From Pelistega sp. (GTDB lineage: Bacteria > Pseudomonadota > Gammaproteobacteria > Burkholderiales > Burkholderiaceae_B): 64,000 nucleotides of DNA. The translations under genes were made by a program, and so were the position numbers. The stretch lies in the NCBI GenBank assembly GCA_030538255.1, contig JAUNUI010000015.1:1-64000 (forward strand), read 5' to 3'. Positions 27,247 through 36,193 of the stretch are shown here, piece by piece. The notes beneath the pieces were generated by a model. That model had not been told where the DNA came from, ran no database searches, and saw nothing but the letters and a program-made list of their open reading frames with translations. The first letter of the stretch is position 1, and every line of letters starts with the position of its first letter.

Positions 27247-30200
27247 ATGCTCCCCATCTGGGTCATTCTGGCGTCTTTTACCTACGCGGCCATTCTTTTT
27301 ATGATTGCCTGGCTGGGCGACCGCTACTCAGTCTATGCACAACGTCCATGGGTGCGGCCTACGGTGTATAGCTTAGCACTGGCGGTTTATTGTTCGTCTT
27401 GGACTTTTTACGGGGCCGTCGGCTCGGCAGTGCGCTATGGCTGGGGCTACTTACCGATTTACTTGGGTCCCTTCTTAATGCTCATGTTCGGTTGGCGCTT
27501 AATTGAACGGCTCGCCCTGGTCGCTCAATCGCAGAACATCGTCTCCATCGCTGACTTTCTCGCCAGTCGCTATGAGCGCTCACAACGGCTAGCAGGCTTA
27601 GTCGCCTTCATCTCCTTAATTGCCGTCGTGCCCTATCTAGCCTTACAATACAAGGCGGTTACGATGAGTCTAACCGTACTCACCGGGCATGATGCACAGA
27701 CACAAATCTGGGGCGATCCCACCTTATATGTGGCAGCCTTAATGGCGCTTTTCTCAATTCTCTTCGGCACTCGCCAAGTCGATGCCACTGAACACCGTCC
27801 AGGCTTAATTTTGGCGGTGGCTTTCGAATCTCTGATCAAAATCTTAGCCTTAGTCTCCGTGGGTATCTTTGCCTTTGTCTGGTCAAATCAACATAATTTT
27901 GATATTCATGGAGCGGTTCAGACTCTGGTGATCAATTCACCACCAATAGGCTTTGTTGGTCAAACCTTATTAGCCTTTGTGGCGATTATCTGCCTACCTC
28001 GTCAATTTCATGTCGCTATTGTTGAGTGTGGTGATGCCGCCGATATTCGTCGTGCCCGTTGGCTCTTCGGTGCTTATCTCTTACTCATCGGCTTAATGAT
28101 TCTGCCCATCGCTGCGGTGGGCATTCAGCTATTTGGGGCTTCTGGCGCGGTCCCCGCCGATAGTTTTGTGCTCGCCATCCCCTTATCCCAGAACCAGATG
28201 TGGCTTGCCCTGGTTGCCTATATCGGCGGCTTCTCGGCAGCGACGGGTATGGTTATTGTCACCAGTGTCGCCCTCTCTACGATGGTCAGTAATGACTTGA
28301 TTATGCCGCTCTTATTACGTCGCGGCTGGACGCATCCCTCACAAGTGGATATGTCAGCGACCGTACTATGGATTCGTCGCTTATCCATCTTCTTCTTATC
28401 CTTAACTGCCTATGTTTACTACCTTGGCAGTGGTCGTGATACGGCCCTCTCCGCCTATGGCTTAATGACCTTCGCCGCCGTGGCGCAATTTGCCCCCGGC
28501 TTAATTGGTGGTTTATATTGGCAGAATGCCAGTCGTCGAGGGGTTGAGCGCGGACTTTTGCTCGGTTTTGCCGTCTGGACCTATACACTCTTACTCCCTG
28601 CTCTCTCGGCATCGGGGTGGTTTTCATCAGGGTGGATTGAAGAAGGCCCATTCGGTTTCATCTGGCTCAGACCTTATCAACTGTTTGGCTTGGACATCGG
28701 CGACCCCTTAACCCATGGCACCTTCTGGTCACTGTTACTCAACACCACCATTTTCCTCTTGGTTTCGGTGAAAAAGGGACCGAGCCTCAGTGAACGCCTG
28801 CGTGCTAAACCCTTCTTGCATCCCTATGCTCAGCACCAACGCGGGCTCGACTCCACAACATGGAAGGGGAATGTTCTGGTGAAAGATTTAATCACCTTGG
28901 CCGGCCGTATTGTCGGCGAAAGCAAGGCGGAATGGTCATTTAGCAATCAAGCCAAGCAGCGCGGACTAGTCATCGATGAACATTTACGTGCCGATAGTCA
29001 ATGGATTCAATATACCGAGTTACTGCTTGCCGCCGCTGTCGGTGCTGCCTCAGCGCGCCTCTTGCTCACCAGCGCCTTGCGCGGCTCGGGCATGGAAGTC
29101 GCTGCCATTGTTTCTATCTTAGATGAAGCAGGCCAGGAACTTCGCTTTAATCGTGACATTCTATTAGCCACTTTAGAGAATCTGGACCAAGGCGTCAGCG
29201 TGGTCGACTCGCAGATGCGCTTAGTCGCTTGGAATCAACGCTACCAACAAATCTTTAATATCCCACCCGGGATGCTGTATGTTGGCCGCCCCATAGCCGA
29301 CTTAATTCGCTTTGCTGCCAAGATTGATAAAACACCCATGCTCAATGAGCAAGCCCTAGAGGACAATATTCGCAAGCGCTTAGACTTGATGCGTACTGGC
29401 ACCTCCTACTCGTTTCAGCGGATTTTAAATAATAATCGGGTGATTGAACTACGCGGTCGCCCCTTGCCTGGCGGTGGCTATGTCTCAAGCTACACCGATG
29501 TCACCGAATACAAGCGGGTCGAAAAGGAACTGCTCGAAATCAACGAGCATCTTGAACAACGCGTCGCTGAACATACGCAAGCAGTTGAGAAGGCACAACA
29601 ATCACGCACCTATTTCTTAACTGCCGTCAGTCACGATGTCTTGCAGCCGATTAATGCCGCACGCCTATTCGCCTCTGCCCTACACGAATCGCATGAAGCG
29701 CGCGAGATGCAACACCTAGCAGACCGCGTCGATGCCTCACTGCAAGCGGCAGAAGACTTACTTGAAGGACTCTTAGATATCTCACAGCTAGAGACGGGGG
29801 CACTTAAGCCAGAAATTACTGTCTTTGATGGGCGCCAGATGCTGCAAGAGCTACTCGAGCAATACGCCCCCTTAGCCAAGCGCCGCAAGCTACGCTTAAC
29901 GATCCATATGCGCCCGCTCTATATCCGCAGTGATCAGCGCTTAGTACGTCGCGTTATACAGAACTTCTTAGCCAATGCCTTGCGCTATACCCGTGAAGGA
30001 CGCGTGATTCTCGCTGGGCGTCTGCGTGGCGAGATGGTTGAATTTCAAGTCTGGGATACGGGCCAAGGTATCCCACCACACCACTTGGAGCGCATCTATG
30101 ATGAGTTCCATCGTTATGAACAGAATTTCGACTGGGGTGAGCGTGGTCTAGGACTGGGCTTATCGATCTGTCAGCGCATCTCCTCTCTCTTAGAGCTGCC

Positions 30201-30684
30201 ACTTTCTGCTCAATCGACCTTGGGTAAAGGCAGTATGTTTAGCATCCAGGCCCCCTTAGCGAAGAAAGAGGATATCGTCATACCCCCACCCACAGATAAG
30301 ACCGCGCTGGACTTGCCCTTACTCGGTCTAAAAGTCTTATGTCTGGATAATGATGGTGAAATTCTGCTCGGTATGCAGACGCTTTTATCTAAATGGGGCG
30401 TTGAGGTTATTACTGCTAGTACGATTGACGAAGCCTTAAGTAAGATGAGCCTAGAGCCGCATGTCCTCTTGGTGGATTATCATCTACATGATCGCTTAGA
30501 TGGTTTAGATAGCTTGGATGCTTTACGCGAGAATGCGCGCCATCTACATGGAGCCTTATTGACCGCGGATGGCAGTGATGCGTTGCGCCAACAAGCTCGT
30601 CAACGGGGTTATCTGGTGCTGACTAAGCCAGTTAAACCCGCCTCATTACGTTCGTTCTTAAGCGCGCATCACCGTAAAAATTAA
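27247..30684 (+). CDS. Hybrid sensor histidine kinase with SLC5-transporter domain (CrbS-like)
   Basis: A 1145-residue membrane sensor. Residues 1-500 form a sodium/solute symporter-like (SLC5) domain with about 13 helices. A PAS domain follows (about 645-760, ENLDQGVSVVDSQMRLVAWNQRY), then a coiled-coil, a histidine phosphoacceptor domain (His796 in AVSHDVLQPINAARL), an ATPase domain (NFLANALRYT, WDTGQGIP, GLGLGLSICQRI), and a C-terminal receiver with Asp1077 in LLVDYHL. This architecture matches CrbS/MxtR, which with a LuxR-type regulator controls acetate use. The actP operon next door supports that role. GGAGA precedes the ATG. It converges on its likely partner regulator. Confidence 0.92.
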   Translation: MLPIWVILASFTYAAILFMIAWLGDRYSVYAQRPWVRPTVYSLALAVYCSSWTFYGAVGSAVRYGWGYLPIYLGPFLMLMFGWRLIERLALVAQSQNIVSIADFLASRYERSQRLAGLVAFISLIAVVPYLALQYKAVTMSLTVLTGHDAQTQIWGDPTLYVAALMALFSILFGTRQVDATEHRPGLILAVAFESLIKILALVSVGIFAFVWSNQHNFDIHGAVQTLVINSPPIGFVGQTLLAFVAIICLPRQFHVAIVECGDAADIRRARWLFGAYLLLIGLMILPIAAVGIQLFGASGAVPADSFVLAIPLSQNQMWLALVAYIGGFSAATGMVIVTSVALSTMVSNDLIMPLLLRRGWTHPSQVDMSATVLWIRRLSIFFLSLTAYVYYLGSGRDTALSAYGLMTFAAVAQFAPGLIGGLYWQNASRRGVERGLLLGFAVWTYTLLLPALSASGWFSSGWIEEGPFGFIWLRPYQLFGLDIGDPLTHGTFWSLLLNTTIFLLVSVKKGPSLSERLRAKPFLHPYAQHQRGLDSTTWKGNVLVKDLITLAGRIVGESKAEWSFSNQAKQRGLVIDEHLRADSQWIQYTELLLAAAVGAASARLLLTSALRGSGMEVAAIVSILDEAGQELRFNRDILLATLENLDQGVSVVDSQMRLVAWNQRYQQIFNIPPGMLYVGRPIADLIRFAAKIDKTPMLNEQALEDNIRKRLDLMRTGTSYSFQRILNNNRVIELRGRPLPGGGYVSSYTDVTEYKRVEKELLEINEHLEQRVAEHTQAVEKAQQSRTYFLTAVSHDVLQPINAARLFASALHESHEAREMQHLADRVDASLQAAEDLLEGLLDISQLETGALKPEITVFDGRQMLQELLEQYAPLAKRRKLRLTIHMRPLYIRSDQRLVRRVIQNFLANALRYTREGRVILAGRLRGEMVEFQVWDTGQGIPPHHLERIYDEFHRYEQNFDWGERGLGLGLSICQRISSLLELPLSAQSTLGKGSMFSIQAPLAKKEDIVIPPPTDKTALDLPLLGLKVLCLDNDGEILLGMQTLLSKWGVEVITASTIDEALSKMSLEPHVLLVDYHLHDRLDGLDSLDALRENARHLHGALLTADGSDALRQQARQRGYLVLTKPVKPASLRSFLSAHHRKN

Positions 30685-30825
30685 AGCAAATAATTAAAAT
30701 GATTTAGGCTAAAAATAAATGCATCATTAATAGAGTAGCAAGCCAAATTTAAAGCCATTTGCATTTGCTAGGCTACTATTAGCAAGTTTATTGCCAAGCA
30801 ACCGCAATGGCCGCTCACTCGCTGA

Positions 30826-31482
30826 TTAGAAATCAGCTGGACTCTCCATGTCCTGTAAACCCAGTTGATAAGCGATTAAGACCGCTTGAGTGCGATTATT
30901 GACACCCAATTTACGCAAGATAGCGGTCATATGAGTTTTGATGGTCGCTTCAGATACCCCCAACTCATAAGCAATCTGCTTATTCAGCTGACCTGTACTC
31001 ACCATCTGTAAGACACGAAATTGTTGGGGTGTCAGTTCACGCAATAACTTAGCGGCTTCCACTTCCGCTGGGCTAATCACAGGCGTCTGTACGGCGTGCT
31101 TGGGCAACCAAATCTCACCCATGAGAATCTTCTCTAAGGCGCAACTTAAGGTATCAGTATCGGCAGATTTAGGAATGAAGCCCATCGCCCCGTGATCAAC
31201 GGCGCGACGCATTAAGGCTGGGTCTTCTTGGGCCGAAATAATCACGATCGGCAGTTGAGGGTAGTGTGTTCGTAAATACACCAACGCACTAAAGCCCGCC
31301 GCACCTGGAATATTTAAATCAAGTAAGAGCACATCGGCATCAGAGCGCTCATCCGCTAGTGCGTACAAGGAGCTAATATTATGCGCTTCATGAATGCTTG
31401 CTGATGGATACAGTCGAGAAATTAAGCCGCGCAATGCTTCGCGAAACAAGGGATGGTCATCAGCAATCAGTAATTCATTCAT
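30826..31482 (-). CDS. LuxR-type response regulator (CrbR/ErdR-like)
   Basis: A 218-residue DNA-binding response regulator. The receiver has DD at 8-9, the phosphoacceptor Asp55 in LLLDLNIPG, and Lys in IPKSAD. The C-terminal LuxR helix-turn-helix reads LTPQQFRVLQMVSTGQLNKQIAYELGVSEATIKTH. The start is set at 31482 (MNELLIADDHP) because a 48-bp longer frame would begin inside the actP terminator. It lies between the hybrid kinase and actP, and is the likely cognate regulator, controlling acetate uptake or activation. This is inferred from similarity to the CrbSR/MxtR-ErdR systems and the neighbourhood. Confidence 0.9.
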   Translation of the reverse strand: MNELLIADDHPLFREALRGLISRLYPSASIHEAHNISSLYALADERSDADVLLLDLNIPGAAGFSALVYLRTHYPQLPIVIISAQEDPALMRRAVDHGAMGFIPKSADTDTLSCALEKILMGEIWLPKHAVQTPVISPAEVEAAKLLRELTPQQFRVLQMVSTGQLNKQIAYELGVSEATIKTHMTAILRKLGVNNRTQAVLIAYQLGLQDMESPADF

Positions 31483-31498
31483 AGCGCGCCTATCATAC

Positions 31499-31526
31499 AA
31501 AAAAGGGGAGCTAAAAAGCTCCCTTA
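31499..31526 (-). terminator. Terminator of the yjcH-actP operon
   Basis: On the minus strand GGGAGCT, TTTT, AGCTCCC and then CTTTTTTG: a perfect 7-bp stem with a T run, 23 bp past the actP stop and 17 bp before the regulator start. Confidence 0.92.
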
Positions 31527-31548
31527 TCATGTTAACCCAAACTAGGTA

Positions 31549-33213
31549 TTAGTGTGCGCTAGCTTGACTTGCACCTAAACCCGTTTGACTACGTACTGTG
31601 AGCGCATCGAAAGCTGCCTTCTCTTTCGCCGCATCAGCACTTTTATCAAGTACAGAGAACAACCAGATCGCAAAGAAAGCGAGTGGGATTGATAAGATAC
31701 CCGGATTCGGGAATGGTGTGATTGGCTCTGCATAGCCGAATACATCAACCCATACGGTTTTACTTAAGACTACCCAAACAGTCGCTGTAATGAGACCTAA
31801 GAATCCACCAATTGTAGCACCTCGTGTGGTGCAACCACGCCAAGAAATAGAAAGCACTAAAACTGGGAAGTTAGAGCTCGCCGCAATCGCGAAAGCCAGA
31901 CCCACCATGAAGGCCACGTTCTGATTTTCAAAGATAATACCTAAGATAATCGATAAGACACCTAAAGAAATCGTTGATAAGCGAGAGATACGCATTTGTT
32001 TCTCTTCGGTCGCTGTCTCTTTCGCGAATACGTTAGCATACAAGTCATGCGAAATCGCTGCTGCACCCGCTAAGGCTAAGCCTGCCACTACCGCCACAAT
32101 CGTCGCAAACGTTACCGCCGCTAAGAAACCAAGTAGCAAGTGACCACCCACCGCGTTCGCTAAGTGTACCGCCACCATATTCGTGCCACCAATAAGGCTC
32201 TTGAGCATATCAAAATTACCTTGGGCATCCGTGATATAGAACTCAGGGTGACGTACCAAGAGTGCAATCGCACCAAAACCGATGATGAAGGTCAAGATAT
32301 AGAAGTAACCAATAAAGCTACTGGCCCAAATCACTGATTTACGTGCTTCTTTGGCGTTAGCAACGGTGAAGAAACGCATCAAGATATGTGGCAAACCTGC
32401 CGTACCGAAGGCCAAGGCAATACCTAAAGACAGAGCATTCAGCGGATTGCTACTGACCGATGATCCAGGCGCCAAAATATCACGACCTGTTGGATGAATA
32501 TCCACCGCTTCTTTCAGCAATTGATCAGGGCTAAAGCTGAAGGCTTTCAAGACCAAGAAGGTCATTAAGGTAGCACCGAACAACATCAATACGGCCTTAA
32601 TGATTTGTACCCATGTGGTGGCTGTCATACCACCGAAGGTAACATAAACCATCATCAATGAACCAACAATCAATACCGCTGTGGTGTAGTTAATATTAAA
32701 TAACAAGACGATTAACTTACCTGCACCTACCATCTGTGCAATTAAGTACAGGGCAATAATCAGGAGAGAAGCACTCGCTGCAAGTACACGCATAGGGGTC
32801 TGCTTTAAGCGGAAAGCGGTTACGTCAGCAAAGTTATAACGACCTAAGTTACGTAAGCGCTCAGCGATCAGGAACATCACCACAGGCCAACCAAACATAA
32901 AGCCAATCGCATAAATCATGCCATCAAAACCACTGACATACACCATACCTGCAATCCCTAAGAAGGAAGCTGCAGATAAATAGTCACCGGCAATCGCAAG
33001 ACCGTTCTGAAAACCAGAAATACCACCACCGGCGGTATAGAAGTCAGCCGTGGTCTGTGTGCGACGAGCCGCCCACCAGGTAATACCCATGGTACCGGCA
33101 ATAAAGATTAAGAACATAATAATGGCCGACATATTCGGACCGCTGGCTGGTGCTGCGTATGCTACTGAGCTTGAAGCAGCCAGGAGAAATAAAGAGGCTA
33201 GACTTTTATTCAT
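31549..33213 (-). CDS. actP: Cation/acetate symporter ActP
   Basis: Sodium/solute symporter (SSS family) that takes up acetate and other short-chain monocarboxylates. The 554-residue product has a signal-like first segment, the motif [28 protein letters not shown] in helices 1-2, and [21 protein letters not shown] and [16 protein letters not shown] further on, all typical of ActP. The frame overlaps the upstream DUF485 gene by 4 bp (translational coupling) and ends at a strong terminator. A sensor kinase and regulator of the acetate type lie immediately downstream. Confidence 0.95.
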   Translation of the reverse strand: MNKSLASLFLLAASSSVAYAAPASGPNMSAIIMFLIFIAGTMGITWWAARRTQTTADFYTAGGGISGFQNGLAIAGDYLSAASFLGIAGMVYVSGFDGMIYAIGFMFGWPVVMFLIAERLRNLGRYNFADVTAFRLKQTPMRVLAASASLLIIALYLIAQMVGAGKLIVLLFNINYTTAVLIVGSLMMVYVTFGGMTATTWVQIIKAVLMLFGATLMTFLVLKAFSFSPDQLLKEAVDIHPTGRDILAPGSSVSSNPLNALSLGIALAFGTAGLPHILMRFFTVANAKEARKSVIWASSFIGYFYILTFIIGFGAIALLVRHPEFYITDAQGNFDMLKSLIGGTNMVAVHLANAVGGHLLLGFLAAVTFATIVAVVAGLALAGAAAISHDLYANVFAKETATEEKQMRISRLSTISLGVLSIILGIIFENQNVAFMVGLAFAIAASSNFPVLVLSISWRGCTTRGATIGGFLGLITATVWVVLSKTVWVDVFGYAEPITPFPNPGILSIPLAFFAIWLFSVLDKSADAAKEKAAFDALTVRSQTGLGASQASAH

Positions 33214-33524
33214 TTCTGAATCTCCCGAATCACTTCTTCTAATAGAGGGTCAAAGATCTTGTTAGAAATATAGACATAGGCAATGATAAGAACACTCGCG
33301 CTGACCAAAACTAAAGTCGCCGTGAGTACACCAATGCTCATTGTCATACCACCAATCGCTTGACCAAATAATTCAGGGTCAAAAGCCAGGGTCAAAATAA
33401 AGCCCGCATAAATAATCAGAGTGATGATGAAAAATATCGTACTAATTCGACTACGACGGCGAACTAGCTCTTGATATTTAGGATTCCGCATCACCTCTGC
33501 GACCATGTCGCTAGATGCACTCAT
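33210..33524 (-). CDS. yjcH: DUF485 membrane protein (YjcH family), ActP partner
   Basis: A 104-residue protein with two membrane helices ([22 protein letters not shown] and [26 protein letters not shown]). DUF485 genes sit almost always directly upstream of actP, as here. The terminal ATGA-type overlap couples their translation. The function is not settled; it may assist symporter assembly or activity. AAGGAGA lies before the start. It is the first gene of the yjcH-actP operon. Confidence 0.92.
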   Translation of the reverse strand: MSASSDMVAEVMRNPKYQELVRRRSRISTIFFIITLIIYAGFILTLAFDPELFGQAIGGMTMSIGVLTATLVLVSASVLIIAYVYISNKIFDPLLEEVIREIQK

Positions 33525-33990
33525 AATTGTCTCCTTAAGAGTTTTTTCAGTAAAGGTATTCTTAATGGTGTCTGTCTACACGCTTTAAACTTAGCGTTAC
33601 CAAGCAAAAAGGCACGTCTACACACTTAGCACCTAGCATACGGTTGCGACTCTTATTTGAATACACGACTTTGGTTGTAGATTCGGCAAAATCGTCCTAT
33701 AGATAACCCTAATATCCGCTTAAAAACTAGGGTTTTTACGGGGAAGTTTGCGATTTTACAGGCTTGCTTTTTTGGGCCGCCGAATCGCAGTCGTGCAGGC
33801 GAGCACGGCCTATTGCTCTATACCTTATAAGTATGATTTTTAGACATATATAGTCTTAGACAGCTCAAGTATTTCAGGCCACAATATACGACTACCGATA
33901 AAAAATATAATTTCTGCGTACTAAGAAACAATAAGCGTCAAGCCTAATTAGTCAGACACTGACACAATGCCTTCCATCTAAGGAGATTCC
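33525..33990. other. Divergent control region between yjcH-actP and the Bug gene
   Basis: A 466-bp spacer with no gene. A perfect TATAAT at 33906-33911 faces the Bug gene but lacks a recognisable -35 at the usual distance, suggesting activator dependence if real. No sigma-54 type GG-N10-GC pair was noticed. CTAAGGAGA precedes the Bug start. Confidence 0.4.
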
Positions 33991-34974
33991 ATGAAAAATT
34001 TTACCCGCTCGATTAAATCATTCAGCCTCGCTGCACTTAGCGCTGCTACTCTATTCGGCGCTCAAGCTCACGCGGCTTACCCTGAGCGAACCGTAACATG
34101 GATTGTGCCCTTCCCTCCTGGTGGTGCGATGGACGTGATTGCTCGTACACTTGGTGAAGCAATGGGCAATGAGTTAGGTCAATCATTCGTGATTGAGAAT
34201 AAACCTGGCGCAGGCGGCAATATTGGCGCCTCACAAGTGGCCAAAGCTAAACCTGATGGCTACACGATTATGATTGTGGCTAATGGCATGGCGGTCAATC
34301 CTTCACTCTACAAATCACTTAACTACGATCCGATTAAAGATTTTGAGCCGATTTCATTGCTGGCTGATGTGCCTAACGTCTTGGTGACACAAGCGACACG
34401 TAATGATATTAATTCAGTGCAAGACGTCATCGAGCAAACCAAAGCTAATCCAGGTAAGTACAGCTATGCCTCAGCGGGTATCGGTACATCGATTCACTTA
34501 GCGGGCGCGCTATTCACCTACTTAAGTAAGACTGATATTCTGCACGTACCGTATCGCGGTAGTGGTCCAGCTGTATCCGATCTATTAGGCGGCCAAGTCG
34601 ACTATATGTTTGACAGCATTACCTCGGCTAAACCGCATATTGATGCAGGTAAATTGAAAGTCTTAGGAATTACAACTGCTAAGCGCTCTGCCACCCTACC
34701 TGATGTACCGACCATCGCCGAAAGTGGTCTAGAGGGTTACGAGCTACGCCCTTGGTTTGGTACATTTGCACCAGCAGGCACACCGCCTGAAGTGATCGAC
34801 ACACTGAATAAAGCCATGCTCAAAGCGATGGATTCGGAAAAAGTGAAAACCACCTTCGCTACCATCGGCGCTGAGAAAATCGGCAGCAGCCCTGCTGAGT
34901 TGAAAACTTACTTAGCCGACGAAACCGAAAAATGGCAAAAAATTATTCAAGAAACGGGTATTTCTGCTAATTAA
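33991..34974 (+). CDS. Bug-family (TctC-like) periplasmic solute-binding protein
   Basis: Secreted binding protein of 327 residues with a signal peptide (residues 1-28, ending AHA) and the family hallmark YPERTVTWIVPFPPGGAMDVIARTLGEAM. Further conserved blocks are ENKPGAGGNIGASQVAKAKPDGYTI, YASAGIGTSIHLAGALF, HVPYRGSGPAVSDLLGGQVDYMFD and FGTFAPAGTPPEVID. Bug proteins are greatly expanded in Alcaligenaceae and bind carboxylates or amides for tripartite tricarboxylate transporters. No TctA/TctB membrane genes are adjacent, so this is an orphan receptor. It has a strong ribosome-binding site and its own terminator. Confidence 0.94.
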   Translation: MKNFTRSIKSFSLAALSAATLFGAQAHAAYPERTVTWIVPFPPGGAMDVIARTLGEAMGNELGQSFVIENKPGAGGNIGASQVAKAKPDGYTIMIVANGMAVNPSLYKSLNYDPIKDFEPISLLADVPNVLVTQATRNDINSVQDVIEQTKANPGKYSYASAGIGTSIHLAGALFTYLSKTDILHVPYRGSGPAVSDLLGGQVDYMFDSITSAKPHIDAGKLKVLGITTAKRSATLPDVPTIAESGLEGYELRPWFGTFAPAGTPPEVIDTLNKAMLKAMDSEKVKTTFATIGAEKIGSSPAELKTYLADETEKWQKIIQETGISAN

Positions 34975-35066
34975 TACGGGCGATTAAACACTAGCGCTTG
35001 GTAAGGCAAATCTATTCGTGACAATGCGCTAGCTTGGACGGATTGTCCATGCCCACCACTTAACAG

Positions 35067-35106
35067 GCTAAGCTGGCTTGGATTTCCAAGTCGCCTTAGC
35101 TTTTTT
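35067..35106 (+). terminator. Terminator of the Bug gene
   Basis: GCTAAGCTGGCTTGG and CCAAGTCGCCTTAGC form an imperfect 15-bp stem (three mismatches in the middle) around ATTT, followed by TTTTTT. Confidence 0.88.
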
Positions 35107-35160
35107 ATGTTCGCTGACTTTTTCATGTTCGCTGACTTTTTCATGCTCACTGACTTTTTA
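35107..35160. repeat. 18-bp tandem repeat, three copies
   Basis: ATGTTCGCTGACTTTTTC at 35107-35124 and 35125-35142, then a variant with two changes plus an altered end at 35143-35160. It starts exactly where the terminator T run of the Bug gene ends. Confidence 0.88.
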
Positions 35161-35418
35161 TTGTATTTTCCAGTTGATTGAACCCGTGCCTTGCCAGTCG
35201 TGTTTCCTTTCTCAGCAACTCAGCTTTTTAAACCCCATCTTTATTGCACAAACGCTCTCTATCTCCCTAGTCATTCAACACTAGCCCGCCTCTTAAGGTT
35301 ACAGCTGATTACATTTAAGCAGTAAGACGTGTTTCTTTTGCGTATTATCATGCTTAATGCACCGCATTTCGTTTATGATGGTGGCTAGCTTTATTCTCCT
35401 AACAATGAGGTGTACAAC

Positions 35419-35694
35419 ATGAGAATTTTCATTGGTTATGATAGTCGTCTATTAGGTGATCGTTTTGCTGAGTTCAAGAAAATTATCGATCAGAATTTCC
35501 CCAACCGCTGGCATAGCTTTGATACCAGTTATATCGTGTCCACTGATCTCTCTGTCTTACAAGTGAGAGACCTCTTATTACCTGCCTTAAATACCAATGA
35601 TTCCGTGTTGGTTGCAGAGCTTGGCAAAGAATGGTTAGGCATCGGTCTATCTGAGAAGAATCGCAATCTCCTGGACGGTATTAATTACGCTTAA
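35419..35694 (+). CDS. Small SinR-family (Cas2-like fold) protein
   Basis: A 91-residue protein with no membrane or signal segment. The pattern MRIFIGYDSR ... NRWHSFDTSYIVSTDLSVLQVRDLLLPALNTNDSVLVAELGKEWLGIGLSEKNRNLL resembles the SinR family of small proteins related in fold to Cas2 and VapD: a beta strand, a helix, WH-x-D/L-x-S/T-x-IV-x-TD, a helix, then a final strand. The start is set at 35419 because TGAGGTG lies at the right distance; a GTG 9 bp upstream overlaps that site. There is no CRISPR array, cas1 or antitoxin partner nearby. The function is unknown; the family link is recognised from sequence pattern only. Confidence 0.72.
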   Translation: MRIFIGYDSRLLGDRFAEFKKIIDQNFPNRWHSFDTSYIVSTDLSVLQVRDLLLPALNTNDSVLVAELGKEWLGIGLSEKNRNLLDGINYA

Positions 35695-35848
35695 TATGTT
35701 GAGCAATATATGATAACCGTTGACGTCTCAACAGCATAAGCAGATGAGACTGAACACGCTAAGCAATACAAGATGCTGAGAGAATGCTTCCTCGCAATAC
35801 CTCAGCATTAGATTTCTCAGTGCTTATCTTTTTAATAGGTTATAACGA

Positions 35849-36193
35849 ATGAACTCTGCTCCTCAAGCCATTCTTATGTACAGTACCGTGCCTGATTTAC
35901 TCGTGGCCAAGCGTATTGCCCATGAGCTTGTTGAGGAGCATCTTGCGGCTTGTGTGAATATCGGTGCTCAAGGGCTGTCTTTATATATGTGGCAAGACTC
36001 CTTAGAAGGAAGTGAAGAAATTACCTTGACCATCAAGACCAGTCTGCACGCCCGACAAGCGTGTATGGATAAGCTCCTTGAGATGCACCCATACGATTTA
36101 CCAGAAATTATTGTGCTACCGATTATCGGTGGGCATCCTGACTATATTAAATGGATAGCGCAGCAAACTCGCTCTCCAGAAAATCCTCTATGA
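35849..36193 (+). CDS. cutA: Divalent-cation tolerance protein CutA
   Basis: Trimeric cytoplasmic protein of the CutA1 family, linked to copper and divalent-cation tolerance; its molecular role is still debated. The 114-residue product has VPDLLVAKRIAHELVEEHLAACVNI, YMWQDSLEGSEEITLTIKTS and HPYDLPEIIVLPI, the family's main blocks, with normal length. AGGTTATAACG precedes the ATG. Its TGA overlaps the dsbD ATG (ATGA), a coupling of cutA and dsbD seen widely. Confidence 0.95.
   Translation: MNSAPQAILMYSTVPDLLVAKRIAHELVEEHLAACVNIGAQGLSLYMWQDSLEGSEEITLTIKTSLHARQACMDKLLEMHPYDLPEIIVLPIIGGHPDYIKWIAQQTRSPENPL

Larger units (their letters stand above)
34975..35418. other. Spacer after the Bug gene
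   Basis: About 440 bp. It holds the Bug terminator and an 18-bp triple tandem repeat directly downstream of it. The stretch from 35161 to 35400 shows no gene. A TATGAT at 35376-35381 might serve the next gene, but its -35 is poor. Confidence 0.45.

Noticed and set aside
31483-31530. Upstream start for the LuxR-type regulator
   Set aside because: The extra codons lie within the actP terminator hairpin, and the receiver domain begins properly at the later ATG.
33906-33911. Perfect TATAAT upstream of the Bug gene as a full promoter
   Set aside because: No acceptable -35 hexamer at 16-18 bases; left as a remark in the spacer entry.
35078-35284. Short cysteine/phenylalanine-rich open frame
   Set aside because: It starts inside the Bug-gene terminator and consists largely of the translated 18-bp repeat; no ribosome-binding site and no family resemblance.
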